DNA of 64,000 bases from Posidonia oceanica (lineage: Eukaryota; Streptophyta; Magnoliopsida; Alismatales; Posidoniaceae). Positions within the stretch are counted from its first letter, which is position 1. Every line of letters begins with the position of its first letter. The stretch spans positions 48,928,001 to 48,992,000 of the forward strand of contig JAZBRS010000035.1 of assembly GCA_037176725.1 (NCBI GenBank), given 5' to 3'. A program made the position numbers and the translations under genes. Under the pieces are notes generated by a model. It saw only the letters and a program-made list of their open reading frames with translations. It made no database searches and was not told the DNA's origin. Below, in pieces: positions 21,801 to 30,220 of the stretch.

Positions 21801-22646
21801 GCTCAGCAGCTCTATCATGAGCCTGAGGACGAAGATGAGGAAACTTGGCATAACATCAATCAACTGGGTGATCGGTTTTGCCACAGTGAGTGCAAGTAGG
21901 GCGACGATCACCATGTTCCCCTAAACGACTTCCACGACTGTGCCCTCCCAAACCGCGTCTAGCAGTAAGTGCAAAGGTCTCAAGTGGTGGAGCAGTAATC
22001 GGAGTAGAATGACCCAACAGATGTGTCATAGTAGAGACGAGTTGCTGTGAAGGCCAAGGTTGGGATAGTGGATTCGCCCAAAATCTGTTGGCGAGTCGTG
22101 TCATATGCAGTGGGTAACCTCTGGAGATAACAAACAACCAACAACTCCTCAAAATGTTTCTATTGGGTGGCAATATTAGCAGAGAAAGGTCGATGTTGGA
22201 GAAACTCCGCACCCAAAGATTGAACCTCCTTATATGCAGCCTTAAGAGTAATATCCTGAGTCGGTCGAGCAAACAGATCGCAATACAGTGAGTGAATAAA
22301 TCCTGGTAAGTCTTACCGTCTTTGGAGTAAAGAGACATCAAATGATCTCAAGCTACCTTTACAGTCTCATCATGATGGATAACATAAAGACATTCCTTAG
22401 AAAGACTGTTCGCTAGCCATGTGCAAAGTAAAGCATCGTCTGCTTCCCAATTTGCATAGGAGGGATCTGTAGATGTCGGTGGATCATCAGTAAGGTGATA
22501 CTTCCTCCACTGGGATTTAACCAGAAGGTAAAAGATACACTTCAATCAGCAAAATTGGGACCGGTCAACTTAGACAATGTTCCAAGATTCCCAGATTCAT
22601 GGGATGGCGTAGAGGAGGAGTCAGTAGTAGTCTCGGAGTGCGACAT
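18890..22646 (-). pseudogene. Copia gag-pol polyprotein, heavily mutated
   Basis: The Gag start is MSHSETTTDSSS at 22646. Gag core matches are WEADDALLCTWLANSLS and a CTHCGKTDHPVDxC knuckle (~21850-21890). Protease reads WFIDSRATSHMTGD (~21590-21632); the usual catalytic DSGA/DTGA has its Gly replaced by Arg. GAG-pre-integrase shows WHQCLDHP (~21310). The integrase core has FIDDFSR, LRTDNAKEY and QQNGVAER (~20830-21090). RT keeps ILLTGSD but the YVDD box reads YVAD (codon 20012-20014). The RNase H end shows LVGKLIYFIVTKPDITFAV, VYCDNQATIHITKNPIFHE and ELADIFTKPL. Loss of both protease and RT catalytic residues makes it inactive beyond the stops. Confidence 0.9.
19515..19740. mobile_element. 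Small insertion inside the Copia RT region
   Basis: Copia homology stops at ENV near 19740 and resumes at SRYRRLVGKL near 19512. The ~220 bp between are foreign. They contain two copies of GACACGTGTCGGTGAAAT, 115 bp apart (palindromic cores at 19565-19574 and 19680-19689), each holding a G-box CACGTG. On the minus strand GGTC borders both edges, which may be a short target duplication. The family is not recognised. Confidence 0.55.
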
Positions 22647-23059
22647 AATGGAGGAACAATCCTAGGTCACACAGGATGGCAAATCAACAAACACGTAGCA
22701 GACACACGTTGCCAATGCCTCAATATGAGGTCATATGAATGATAACAAGGTATGTCTTAACAAAGAAAGGCACTACTCCGGTACATGAATAGGGACGTAC
22801 TAATCCATGTCCGGAGGGAGATCCGACGACGCCTGGGGGAGAGGAGTAGGTTTTACTGTAGAACGGACCTAGATTACTTTCAAATCGCTGGTATCACATT
22901 CCTAAAGTTGTGAACGGGCGAAAAGAAGATGACCAAGGCTTAGTGAGGGAGAGAAGGAGAAAACGTCGATGCTATAGTGATTCCGGCCACTACAGTAACT
23001 CCGAGGTCGTTGACGGCGACAGGTGGAGGTCCTTCTCTTTTGTTGCTCAAGAACCTCTA

Positions 23060-23072
23060 GCTCTTAATACCA
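23060..23072 (-). promoter_or_regulatory. Copia primer-binding site
   Basis: The minus strand reads TGGTATTAAGAGC directly after the LTR end. It is close to the initiator-Met-tRNA complement TGGTATCAGAGC. Confidence 0.75.
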
Positions 23073-23213
23073 TGTTAGAAACAAGAGAAAAGAAGAAAAA
23101 TGTGTTGTTTTCTATTGAGATTAGAGCACAAGACATATATAAGGTTACAAGATATATATGGATCTTAAGATCCATTTACACTGAGATACCCATATAACCT
23201 TTTAACATCAACA
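23073..23213 (-). repeat. 5' LTR of the Copia element (141 bp)
   Basis: This is the partner of 18730-18865, with the same termini on the minus strand. Differences include a 5-bp GAAAA-type insertion near the end and a few substitutions. Confidence 0.9.
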
Positions 23214-23955
23214 TTATTCATTAGTGACACAAATGAATGTAAGAGTCATAGTTTATGGAATTGTAGTTAGCAGATTATGCTATGAGAAAATTAGGCCAAC
23301 AGAACAACAGATGCTTGGATTGCCTTTTCATGATCATTATAATTCACGGAAACATTTATAACATAAATGGACATTGGCCTGTTGTTAAGGGTTTCGAAGG
23401 GTAGACAATAGACTGTTAGAAGAAGTGAATTTTTTCTCTCTTGAAAACTGGAGTATCAAATGAAGAGAAGGGCTTCAAAGCATTAACCTCTAGATGAGAG
23501 AAGGGTCATGCATTTACAAAGAATCCCAACTCCATTATCCCTGGATAATCCAAGAGGCTGGCAATTTCCTTTCTTGTAGGATTTTGTTTGTATTTTAATA
23601 CACATCAGTATCTTAATGTCAACTTTTGAAAGCTGTTTCAAGGTGAAATATCGATTAGAAAGTTCATAAGGCACATGGATCCTATCACCTAATTTGTAAT
23701 TTTCAGCTATCTCGTACAAATTATGTTATTTGAATTCTGTAAGTTTCTTACAACCAGTCCTTGATTCGTCACCTATTTGCAAAGATTCTGTTTGTAACTA
23801 CATGTAGGGCAGCAAGTTATGTTCTGATATAAGACATCAGATCTTCCTTTGATTTAAGTAGATGTTCCGTTAACGTTATTGCATTTGAGTACTTATACAC
23901 TCTCCTTTTGAACTCCCATTTCATATCATTTACTTGCTTGTTTTGTAAGCTACAG
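23214..23955 (+). other. Probable 3' part of the host-gene 5' intron
   Basis: AT-rich sequence without recognisable coding content lies between the Copia element and the splice acceptor. It ends in a T-rich tract and GTAAGCTACAG, a good plant 3' splice site, at 23955. Confidence 0.5.
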
Positions 23956-23977
23956 GATAGTTTTGCTGTCGATCGTC

Positions 23978-24355
23978 ATGGAGCTATGGTGGACACTGTT
24001 TGGTGCTGCAATTCCAGCATTTGTTGCAGGGCAAGCTCTCAGGTTTAGAAGGAGTCGCTCTGAGGAGCGAAGGCTGAAGAGTGCTAGAGGGAGGGAGAAG
24101 AGTTCCGATGACATCTTTGTTTGTGAAAGAGTGTGCACTTCCAAAAGAATGTTAAAGAAGGTTGGAACATTCTCCAAGGACCCCACCCCGGACACTTGTG
24201 TGACAGTCTGCGGTGTTTCTGAGCTCGATGCCTGCGCCGATGCTTGTGCTCGAACTGTCTGTGTGAACCAGCACCAAGTTCCCAATTGGAACGACATTTG
24301 CCTCCGACGTTGCCAAAGCGAGTGCCTCAAGCTACCCAACTCTTATGTTAATTAA
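23978..24355 (+). CDS. Small Cys-rich membrane-anchored plant protein, 125 aa, function unknown
   Basis: This is the only intact host gene in the window. I start at ATG 23978 (MELWWTLFGAAIPAFV) because it is the first ATG after the splice acceptor at 23955 and opens a hydrophobic N-terminal segment (residues 3-21), likely a signal anchor or transmembrane helix. A basic, Arg/Lys-rich stretch follows (22-41). The C-terminal 77 residues hold ten cysteines at 49, 53, 74, 78, 86, 90, 95, 108, 112 and 116, mostly in CX3C pairs (CERVC, CVTVC, CADAC, CLRRC and overlapping CQSEC). I recall this architecture as a conserved, unnamed land-plant family. No enzymatic motif is seen. Paired CX3C suggests a disulfide-bonded helical hairpin fold in an oxidising compartment, which is inference. 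Confidence 0.85.
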   Translation: MELWWTLFGAAIPAFVAGQALRFRRSRSEERRLKSARGREKSSDDIFVCERVCTSKRMLKKVGTFSKDPTPDTCVTVCGVSELDACADACARTVCVNQHQVPNWNDICLRRCQSECLKLPNSYVN

Positions 24356-25551
24356 GCAGGTTTATTACGGTTCCTTTAGATGATGTTGTTTTCTCAATGT
24401 TAGGGGGGATATGGTAGATAGTGTTAATTCACAGCTGTCTCTTTTTTTATGATCTGTACATCTGCACAAAGGATGTTGTACTCTCTTGATGCAAGGGTCT
24501 ATAGCCTCTTCGAACAATTGGAGAGTTACTGGTCTACCTTCCGATACTGAAGCCTGGCCATTATGACGAGGGAGGCAAGGATGCAAGAAAGCATGGTTGA
24601 TTTTGCAACTATTGACGTCCATTATGTGCAACAAATTGCTATATGGTAGTGTATGTGGTAAGTTTGGACAGTTCTCGTTTTCCTTTCGCCAAATCTTTCC
24701 GGAGGATTCCATTTTCTGTCAGTAGTTTCTAAATTTACAAATAATATTGCCCACATTCTCCTTTCCCATTCATTAGTTTATTATGCATCGAATTATCCAA
24801 ATTTTTTTCTTGCTTTCCAATCTGAAACTAGTAGCACATTAAGTTGAAAGTCTTGAATTGACTTAAATTTACAAATAATATAACACATTAAGAGTCAGGG
24901 TCAAACAAACCAATTGGAGACTATAGAAGCAGAGGGGGTAAATTGACATAGAGATATTAGGGTTTCTTTTTTTTTTTTTTTTTTAAATTTTGCATCCGTT
25001 GTGATTCGAACATTTAACTTTCCAATTGGAATAATAGTCACGTACCGAATGAGTTATACTTTGTTTAGTTGGAGTATATTCACTATATATATATATATAA
25101 GATTGATTTCTGATGTATCTTCTGTCATTTTACTAATTTGAGGGAAGATCCATGTGGTATCCTTAGATCTAGAATCTAAGGTTCATATTGAAACCACTAT
25201 TTTTTAGGATCTAGTTGATAAGTGGTTTTGTATATTTTTATTTTCCTTCATAAAGTAAACTTCTTTTTTTCTATCTGGTAATCGTCAATTATAAAATCCC
25301 TTTTTTCTTAGTTGATTTGTCATGCAAATAGATCACGTAGTTTGGGAATTCCATATAAAATCATCTGCAATACATGCAATACATGCTAATTGTTATCCAA
25401 CATTCAATATGGTATTATATTCTAAAAAATTAGTAACAGTCTATCATCATCCACGTAATTCTGGCATTAATTTATTCTAACTCTTTACGTGTCATCAGGA
25501 TTCAATGTTTTGACTGTGTGATCCTATATCAATTTACGTGTGATCATTATT
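24356..25551 (+). other. 3' UTR and AT-rich intergenic sequence
   Basis: The first ~350 bp after the stop are mixed in composition and are likely 3' UTR. The remainder is AT-rich with a poly-T run (24967-24984) and a (TA)n tract (25085-25100). No second gene is seen on either strand. Confidence 0.5.
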
Positions 25552-25671
25552 ACTAAATCAATTTTAGTTTTACTAAATTAGTTTTGGTATTACTGAATTA
25601 GTGTTTGAATTACTAATTCATTGCTGGCATTACTAAATTTGTTTTAGTATTACTGAATCTGTTTTGGCATT
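25552..25671 (+). repeat. 20-bp minisatellite, block 1 (six units)
   Basis: Six consecutive 20-bp units share the form ACTAAATTNGTTTTGGTATT, each starting ACT(A/G)A. The period is exact over 120 bp. Confidence 0.8.
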
Positions 25672-25812
25672 ACTAAATATTCCGTATTTTGTAATACTAC
25701 TTCAATTATAGTTTTGACAATGATGAAACTATACTATATTTAGTAACACTAAATTTATATCAAACGAAAACTTCTTATAAGTTAAAAAAATGTTACTGTA
25801 TATTAATGTTTT
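25672..25812 (+). repeat. Direct repeat, copy 1 of a 1039-bp-spaced pair
   Basis: The block around GTAATACTACTTCAATTAT (25691) recurs at 26730 with the following TTTAGTAA(C/T)ACTAAATTTATATC block. In both copies it directly follows the 20-bp minisatellite. The two minisatellite-plus-block units are therefore one duplicated segment. Confidence 0.7.
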
Positions 25813-25924
25813 TTTCTCTCTCATACCATGATTTTTAGTTTTCCCTCCTTTTTTATCTGCTCAAGGAGTTTTGGCAACTTCCTCTAATTAATATCTCTTA
25901 AATTATGAGATTTTTATATTTGAT

Positions 25925-26045
25925 GAGAGAGAGATTAGGTGAGAGAAAGTCATATTTTAAAAAACAGAAGAGAGAGAGTCTAAAGATAGAATGAGAGGGA
26001 GAGAAAGGGGGAGGGTCGTGTGAGAAAGAGTGAGAGAGAAAAGAT
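25925..26045 (+). repeat. GA-rich low-complexity tract
   Basis: GAGAGAGA-type purine repeat, about 120 bp long, with no coding content. Confidence 0.7.
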
Positions 26046-26543
26046 TTTGTGCTTTTTTTAAATTTATCTTCAATTATTGTTTATGGATTTTTTTTTATGG
26101 CAACTGAATCACATTATTATCCATTTTATAATGGAAACCATCCATAATATTCTGTTCCTTAAATTTTGAGATTTGAAATCAATATTTTCTTATTTTAATT
26201 TTTAATGATAGCATTTCTTCTTAAAAAAATGGACTGTTGTGGATTAGTTTTTTTTATTGTTCAGATTTAAGCATTTTTAGTAATACTAATTGTAAATAGT
26301 AACAGTATTACTATTTCATGCTAATTATCCTTTTTATAATTTTAAATTGGAAAAGTAATGAAGCAAACTTCCAATAAATTTTACTGTTACTATTTTTTTA
26401 TTATTAGCATAAATTTAGTTTTTGTTCATTTTTGTTACTATTCCATGGAAATTAGTTTAATATATTATTTCTTAGTACCCTGATTTTAACAATTTAGTAT
26501 TACTAAAAATAACAATCATTGTTGGTAATTTAGTGCTGGAATC

Positions 26544-26697
26544 ATTAAATCAGTGTTGGATTTTTTAAATCATTGCTGGTATTACTAAATCAGTGTTGGA
26601 TTTTTAAATTATTGTTGGTGTTACTAAATCAGTGTTTGAATAACCAATTCAGTGTTGTTATTACCAAATCAAATTTGGTATTACTAAATTAGCAATG
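26544..26697 (+). repeat. 20-bp minisatellite, block 2 (about eight units)
   Basis: Units of the form ACTAAATCAGTGTTGGATTT, close to 20 bp each, resemble block 1 at 25552. The following sequence (26711-26851) repeats 25672-25812. Confidence 0.75.
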
Positions 26698-27108
26698 CAT
26701 TGTGTGACACTGAAAATATTCTGAATTTTGTAATACTACTTCAATTATCATTTTGGGAATGCTGAAAGTATATCATATTTAGTAATACTAAATTTATATC
26801 AAACAAAAATTTCTTTTAAGTTTAAAAAAATTGTTACTCTATATTGAAATATTTGGTAGATACTATTGAGTTTATTAAATCATTTTTGGTAGTGGGTACG
26901 TGTAGCACCATTATAGGTAGTGGGTTTGTGGGAGATTATTTCCTTTGTTGTGTTAGTTATTTTTTTTTTTTTTAAAATTTGAATAGATACTGCTACGTGG
27001 TTTTCTATAGTGGTTTTTGGTATTTTTGGTTTTAGATTAATCTAGTAATTGATGGTTAGGATTTAGTCCTATCTAAGGCATTATGAGGTAACATGTACTA
27101 GATATGCT

Positions 27109-27111
<3 letters not shown>

Positions 27112-27143
<32 letters not shown>
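27112..27143. repeat. (TA)16 microsatellite
   Basis: A pure TA run abuts the left end of the MITE at 27144. Matching TA runs lie at 27393-27403 and 27941-27962. Confidence 0.95.
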
Positions 27144-27145
<2 letters not shown>

Positions 27146-27392
27146 CAAATTATCTGGTAGGGCCCGACCTTAATTAGCTTAAATAGGGCCCTTGCATTTT
27201 TTCAGTAAACTGTGTGTATGTAATTCACAGTTTACTGAAAAAATAATTTCAATGTTTATTGTGTTTATTTTTTCAGTAAATACTGAAATAAAATTTTCAG
27301 TAGTTTATGAATGAAATTGAATACGATTTATTGAAAATTTGTATGGGCCTCACTTAACTTAAGTAAGGTAGAGTCCTACCAGATCATTACTC
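27144..27392. mobile_element. (TA)n-associated MITE 1 (249 bp) with perfect internal hairpin
   Basis: The imperfect ~36-bp terminal inverted repeats share ATCTGGTAGG then ACCTTA. TA tracts lie immediately outside both ends. Inside, TTTTTTCAGTAAACTGTG (27197-27214) pairs perfectly with 27226-27243 around an 11-nt loop. There is no coding capacity. The placement resembles MITE-like families such as rice Micron that are found within (TA)n microsatellites, but family identity is not shown. Confidence 0.65.
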
Positions 27393-27404
27393 TATATATA
27401 TATG

Positions 27405-27941
27405 TAGGGAAAAGATAGAATAAGCTTAGGGATTTACTTTATGTAAATTGAGTCTAAGTGATATCAAAATTTCAATCGTAGGATATGATTTATGTCATAT
27501 GTAAAATCAACATATAAAAAATCAATTAATTTCAAAATTTCAATTATAAATATCATAGGTAGATAAGAATTTCTAAATAAAAATAAGCCATATACATATC
27601 TTCAAATCTGTCAATTAGATGTGAAATTCAAACGATTTATCGTGATATTTACCATTTAAAAATGAAGTGATTTTAAAATTTATATGTCAATAAACAATGT
27701 ATTCATAGAATCATATTTTTTACGAGTTAATATGAAATCGTTGAATTTTTGCAAGTCAATTTATTAAGCTGTAAGTCTTGGATTGACTTGATTTTTGAAT
27801 TGTAGTCTTTGTAGATAATTTAGATAAATATCTAATGTTTAAATTTTTCATATGAACAATAAATATTGAAATATTCAAAAAGTTTAAGAAGGAGTTCACT
27901 TCAAACAAGGGAGTTCCTAAATTCATTCTATCTTTTCCCTA
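27405..27941. mobile_element. (TA)n-associated MITE 2 (537 bp)
   Basis: The left end TAGGGAAAAGATAGAATAA is repeated inverted at the right end (TAGGGAAAAGATAGAATGAA), 18 bp with one mismatch. TA tracts flank both sides (27393-27403, 27941-27962). The interior is AT-rich without an open frame. It is unrelated to MITE 1 in sequence, though they share one TA tract. Confidence 0.7.
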
Positions 27942-28059
27942 TATATATATATATATATATATGTTTGTAGTAGTCATTTTATGTATATAGAAAGCAAACA
28001 AAGGTGCACAGAAGAGCATGTGGTAGCACATTGTGATTATTAGATGCTATATTAGAGAT

Positions 28060-28530
28060 CTGCATGAGATGATTTGGAAGAGGAGACAGTTCTCTTGACC
28101 ATCTCATTTGCCTAGTGCATTCCATCATCCACCACCTCTGTTGTAGATTTAGCTGCTTGTTTTGCTGTTTCTTTGCTCGTCTCCACGGTCTTCGTTCAAG
28201 CCTCTTTCACAACCCCTCTCGGTGATTGTGATTCCGTGACTCCTCTTTTTTCATTTTTTTTTATTAAGAAAATGAAAAAGCAATATTACGTAAAATCTCT
28301 ACTAATGAAACATAACATAGACAGACACATGGATAGAGATAATGAGAACGTCTTCTTGTGATGTACCCAAAATTGGCCTTGATGTACATGAGCCTGAGCT
28401 TTGCCATAGAGGTTAAGGCGTCCCTTCGGTTCCTGAGGTCAACGAATCCCAATGTCCTCTCCACTAGGTCGGGTCTGTACTCGTTGTCATCGTCACCCAC
28501 TCCTCCACTTGATAACACTATCCTTCAAAA
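28060..28530 (-). pseudogene. Relic of a host gene, partly LEA-like
   Basis: On the minus strand, 28518-28360 reads SSGGVGDDDNEYRPDLVE then RTLGFVDLRNRRDALTSMAK. After an AT-rich gap, 28225-28080 reads TKTVETSKETAKQAAKSTTE then VVDDGMH, with two stops. The Lys/Thr/Ala/Glu 11-mer-like pattern resembles group-3 LEA (late embryogenesis abundant) proteins, which are disordered desiccation-linked proteins. The upstream piece is not recognised. Codon-like composition unlike the surrounding AT-rich DNA supports former coding, and stops and the gap indicate decay. It may be one gene with an intron or a captured fragment. Confidence 0.35.
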
Positions 28531-28626
28531 ACACACCAAGAAGAACTAGGACAGCACCTTCCATCTCTATCTCCCTCCCATCTTCCCGGCTTTTCTTTAT
28601 TTCCTTCTTTTGCAAAAACAATAAAT

Positions 28627-28796
28627 AAAGGAAAAATTTTAGTTTGTACTCCTTAAGTATTCGACCATGACAATTTACCCTCTTGAATTTTAAAATATAT
28701 CAATTTCATCCTCAAACTACGTCCATCTATTATTTACATCCTTTCATTAGAATATCACTTAATGAATTGACATTTATGACAACTTTGCCCTTAACT
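28627..28796. repeat. MULE left terminal inverted repeat
   Basis: It aligns inverted with 35180-35352. Shared blocks are CCTCAAACTACGTC, CATGACAATTT and ATCAATTT(C/T)ATCC. The outermost bases (GGAAAAATTTT here, GTTGAAAAAAATC at the other end) are less alike. Confidence 0.75.
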
Positions 28797-28910
28797 ATCT
28801 TCTTCATCCTTATTCCTTCCTCACTTCTTCTTCCTCCTTTCCTCTTTCTCATCCAAAAACGCAATTATTACTACATATTCCTCTTCTTTCTTTCTTTCTT
28901 TCTGCTATTG

Positions 28911-29367
28911 ATGGCATTCAACTCAAGAATGAGCTCGATCAACACCATGGTGAGGTCCCGACCTTCCAGATCTTCTTCAATAGCCACCCAATCAACTTTT
29001 CTAGCTTTCCTTCAACGTGCTCCTTCTTTCTTCCATTACAAGTGTAGCTACGGTTTGGTATCTCCATTGAAGATGGCATGGACCATGGAAAATCTAGGAA
29101 GAAGGTTCTATGGTTATGCAAGGTACAAGAATAATGGATGTAGTCTTTTTGTATGGGTTGATCTAGAGGTTCATGCTCATGGGAAGGAGTTAATTTGGAG
29201 CTTCTTGAAAAAATAGAGAAATGGAGAAACAAGTTCATGATCTATAGAGAGTCTTTGAAGCTGCAACTTGAAACCTTAAGCCTGTTGTAATGAAGAAATG
29301 CTATGTTGTTGTTGTATTATGTGTAGCACTCATAATCTTTTTCTTTCTTATGTGTGTACTACTCTAA
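28911..29367 (+). pseudogene. GRF-type zinc-finger protein with coiled coil and C-terminal membrane helix, decayed
   Basis: The main frame (28911-29216, 101 codons) starts MAFNSRMSSINTM. The region CSYGLVSPLKMAWTMENLGR to FYGYARYKNNGCSLFVWVD (residues 45-84) matches the GRF zinc finger (CxCG..GRRFY.C...C.FF.W.D), a small nucleic-acid-binding domain. Two of its four zinc ligands are lost: residues 47 and 69 are Tyr where Cys is expected, each explainable by one G-to-A change. After a frameshift, LEKIEKWRNKFMIY continues as a helix. After another, the frame from ATG 29290 encodes a Leu/Val/Phe membrane segment ending at 29367. GRF plus helix plus C-terminal membrane anchor is a known plant protein layout. 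It lies inside the MULE, convergent with the transposase. Confidence 0.7.
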
Positions 29368-29439
29368 TTTGCATATGATGTTTTGAACTTATGATATGAA
29401 TGAGATCTACTCTGAATTTATCCTATGTGTTTTTTTAAC

Positions 29440-29900
29440 TTGTAATCCCTAAACTAATGCAATTAAGAACATTTAGACATTCAAATCTAAAGATATTTAG
29501 TAATTGAACTAATAACATTGATAACATTCAGAACAATAAGTAAGATTCAAACATTTAGAACTAATGCAATTAAGAACATTCAGACATTCAAATCTAAAGA
29601 CATTCAGAAAACATTCATAACATCTAGTAACATTCAGCATCATTCAGAACATCCATAATAAAGCATTGAAAACATGACATTCATTCACATAATAACTGAA
29701 CTAATGACATTCAGAACTTCCACCCATTAAAGTCATAGAAAACATGACATTCATTCACAATGATATTCAACAAATAACTCACAATGACATTTAGACCACA
29801 CAATGTTGTCCATACATTGAAAACATGATATTAAATTACATTAACATTCAAGAAATAACCACATAATGACATTTACAATAACTGAACTAAAAACTGATAA
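29440..29900. repeat. ACATTCAGA-rich spacer between the convergent MULE genes
   Basis: The motif ACATTCAGA and variants (ACATTCAT, ACATTTAGA) occurs some twenty times with irregular spacing in AT-rich DNA. It lies between the 3' ends of the two MULE genes, where mudrA/mudrB-type intergenic regions lie. No gene is seen. Confidence 0.6.
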
Positions 29901-30220
29901 AATACGATCTCCATAATAAAGCATAAATTTTCATGTCCAAAATGATACAGACCACCCTATAATATAAACCACACATATGTCCATAATATTCATGTCCATA
30001 AGTCATCTATGTTGTTGTTTGTATATTGCACAAAAAAGTCCCCTATCTACACAAAAAAGTCCCTTATCTGCACAAACAAAGTCCAACAATAGCTAATTTC
30101 AAGTGTGGGATCCTTGGGGTTTAGGCATAGTTTGTTGCTTTACCTTCTTTGAAAGACCTACTCTAGGAGGAGATTTACCACTTGGTATCCAGCAATTTCT
30201 TTTAGTAGGTTGCTTCCCAA

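Larger units (their letters stand above)
18730..23213 (-). mobile_element. Decayed Ty1/copia retrotransposon
   Basis: This is a 4.5 kb element on the minus strand. Short LTRs (18730-18865 and 23073-23213) flank a Met-tRNA-type PBS and a gag-protease-integrase-RT-RNase H polyprotein in copia order. The flanks TTACT (18725-18729) and TTATT (23214-23218) are a 5-bp duplication with one change. Coding is broken by many stops and frameshifts and by a ~220-bp insertion in RT. It lies inside the probable 5' intron of the host gene, antisense to it. Confidence 0.92.
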
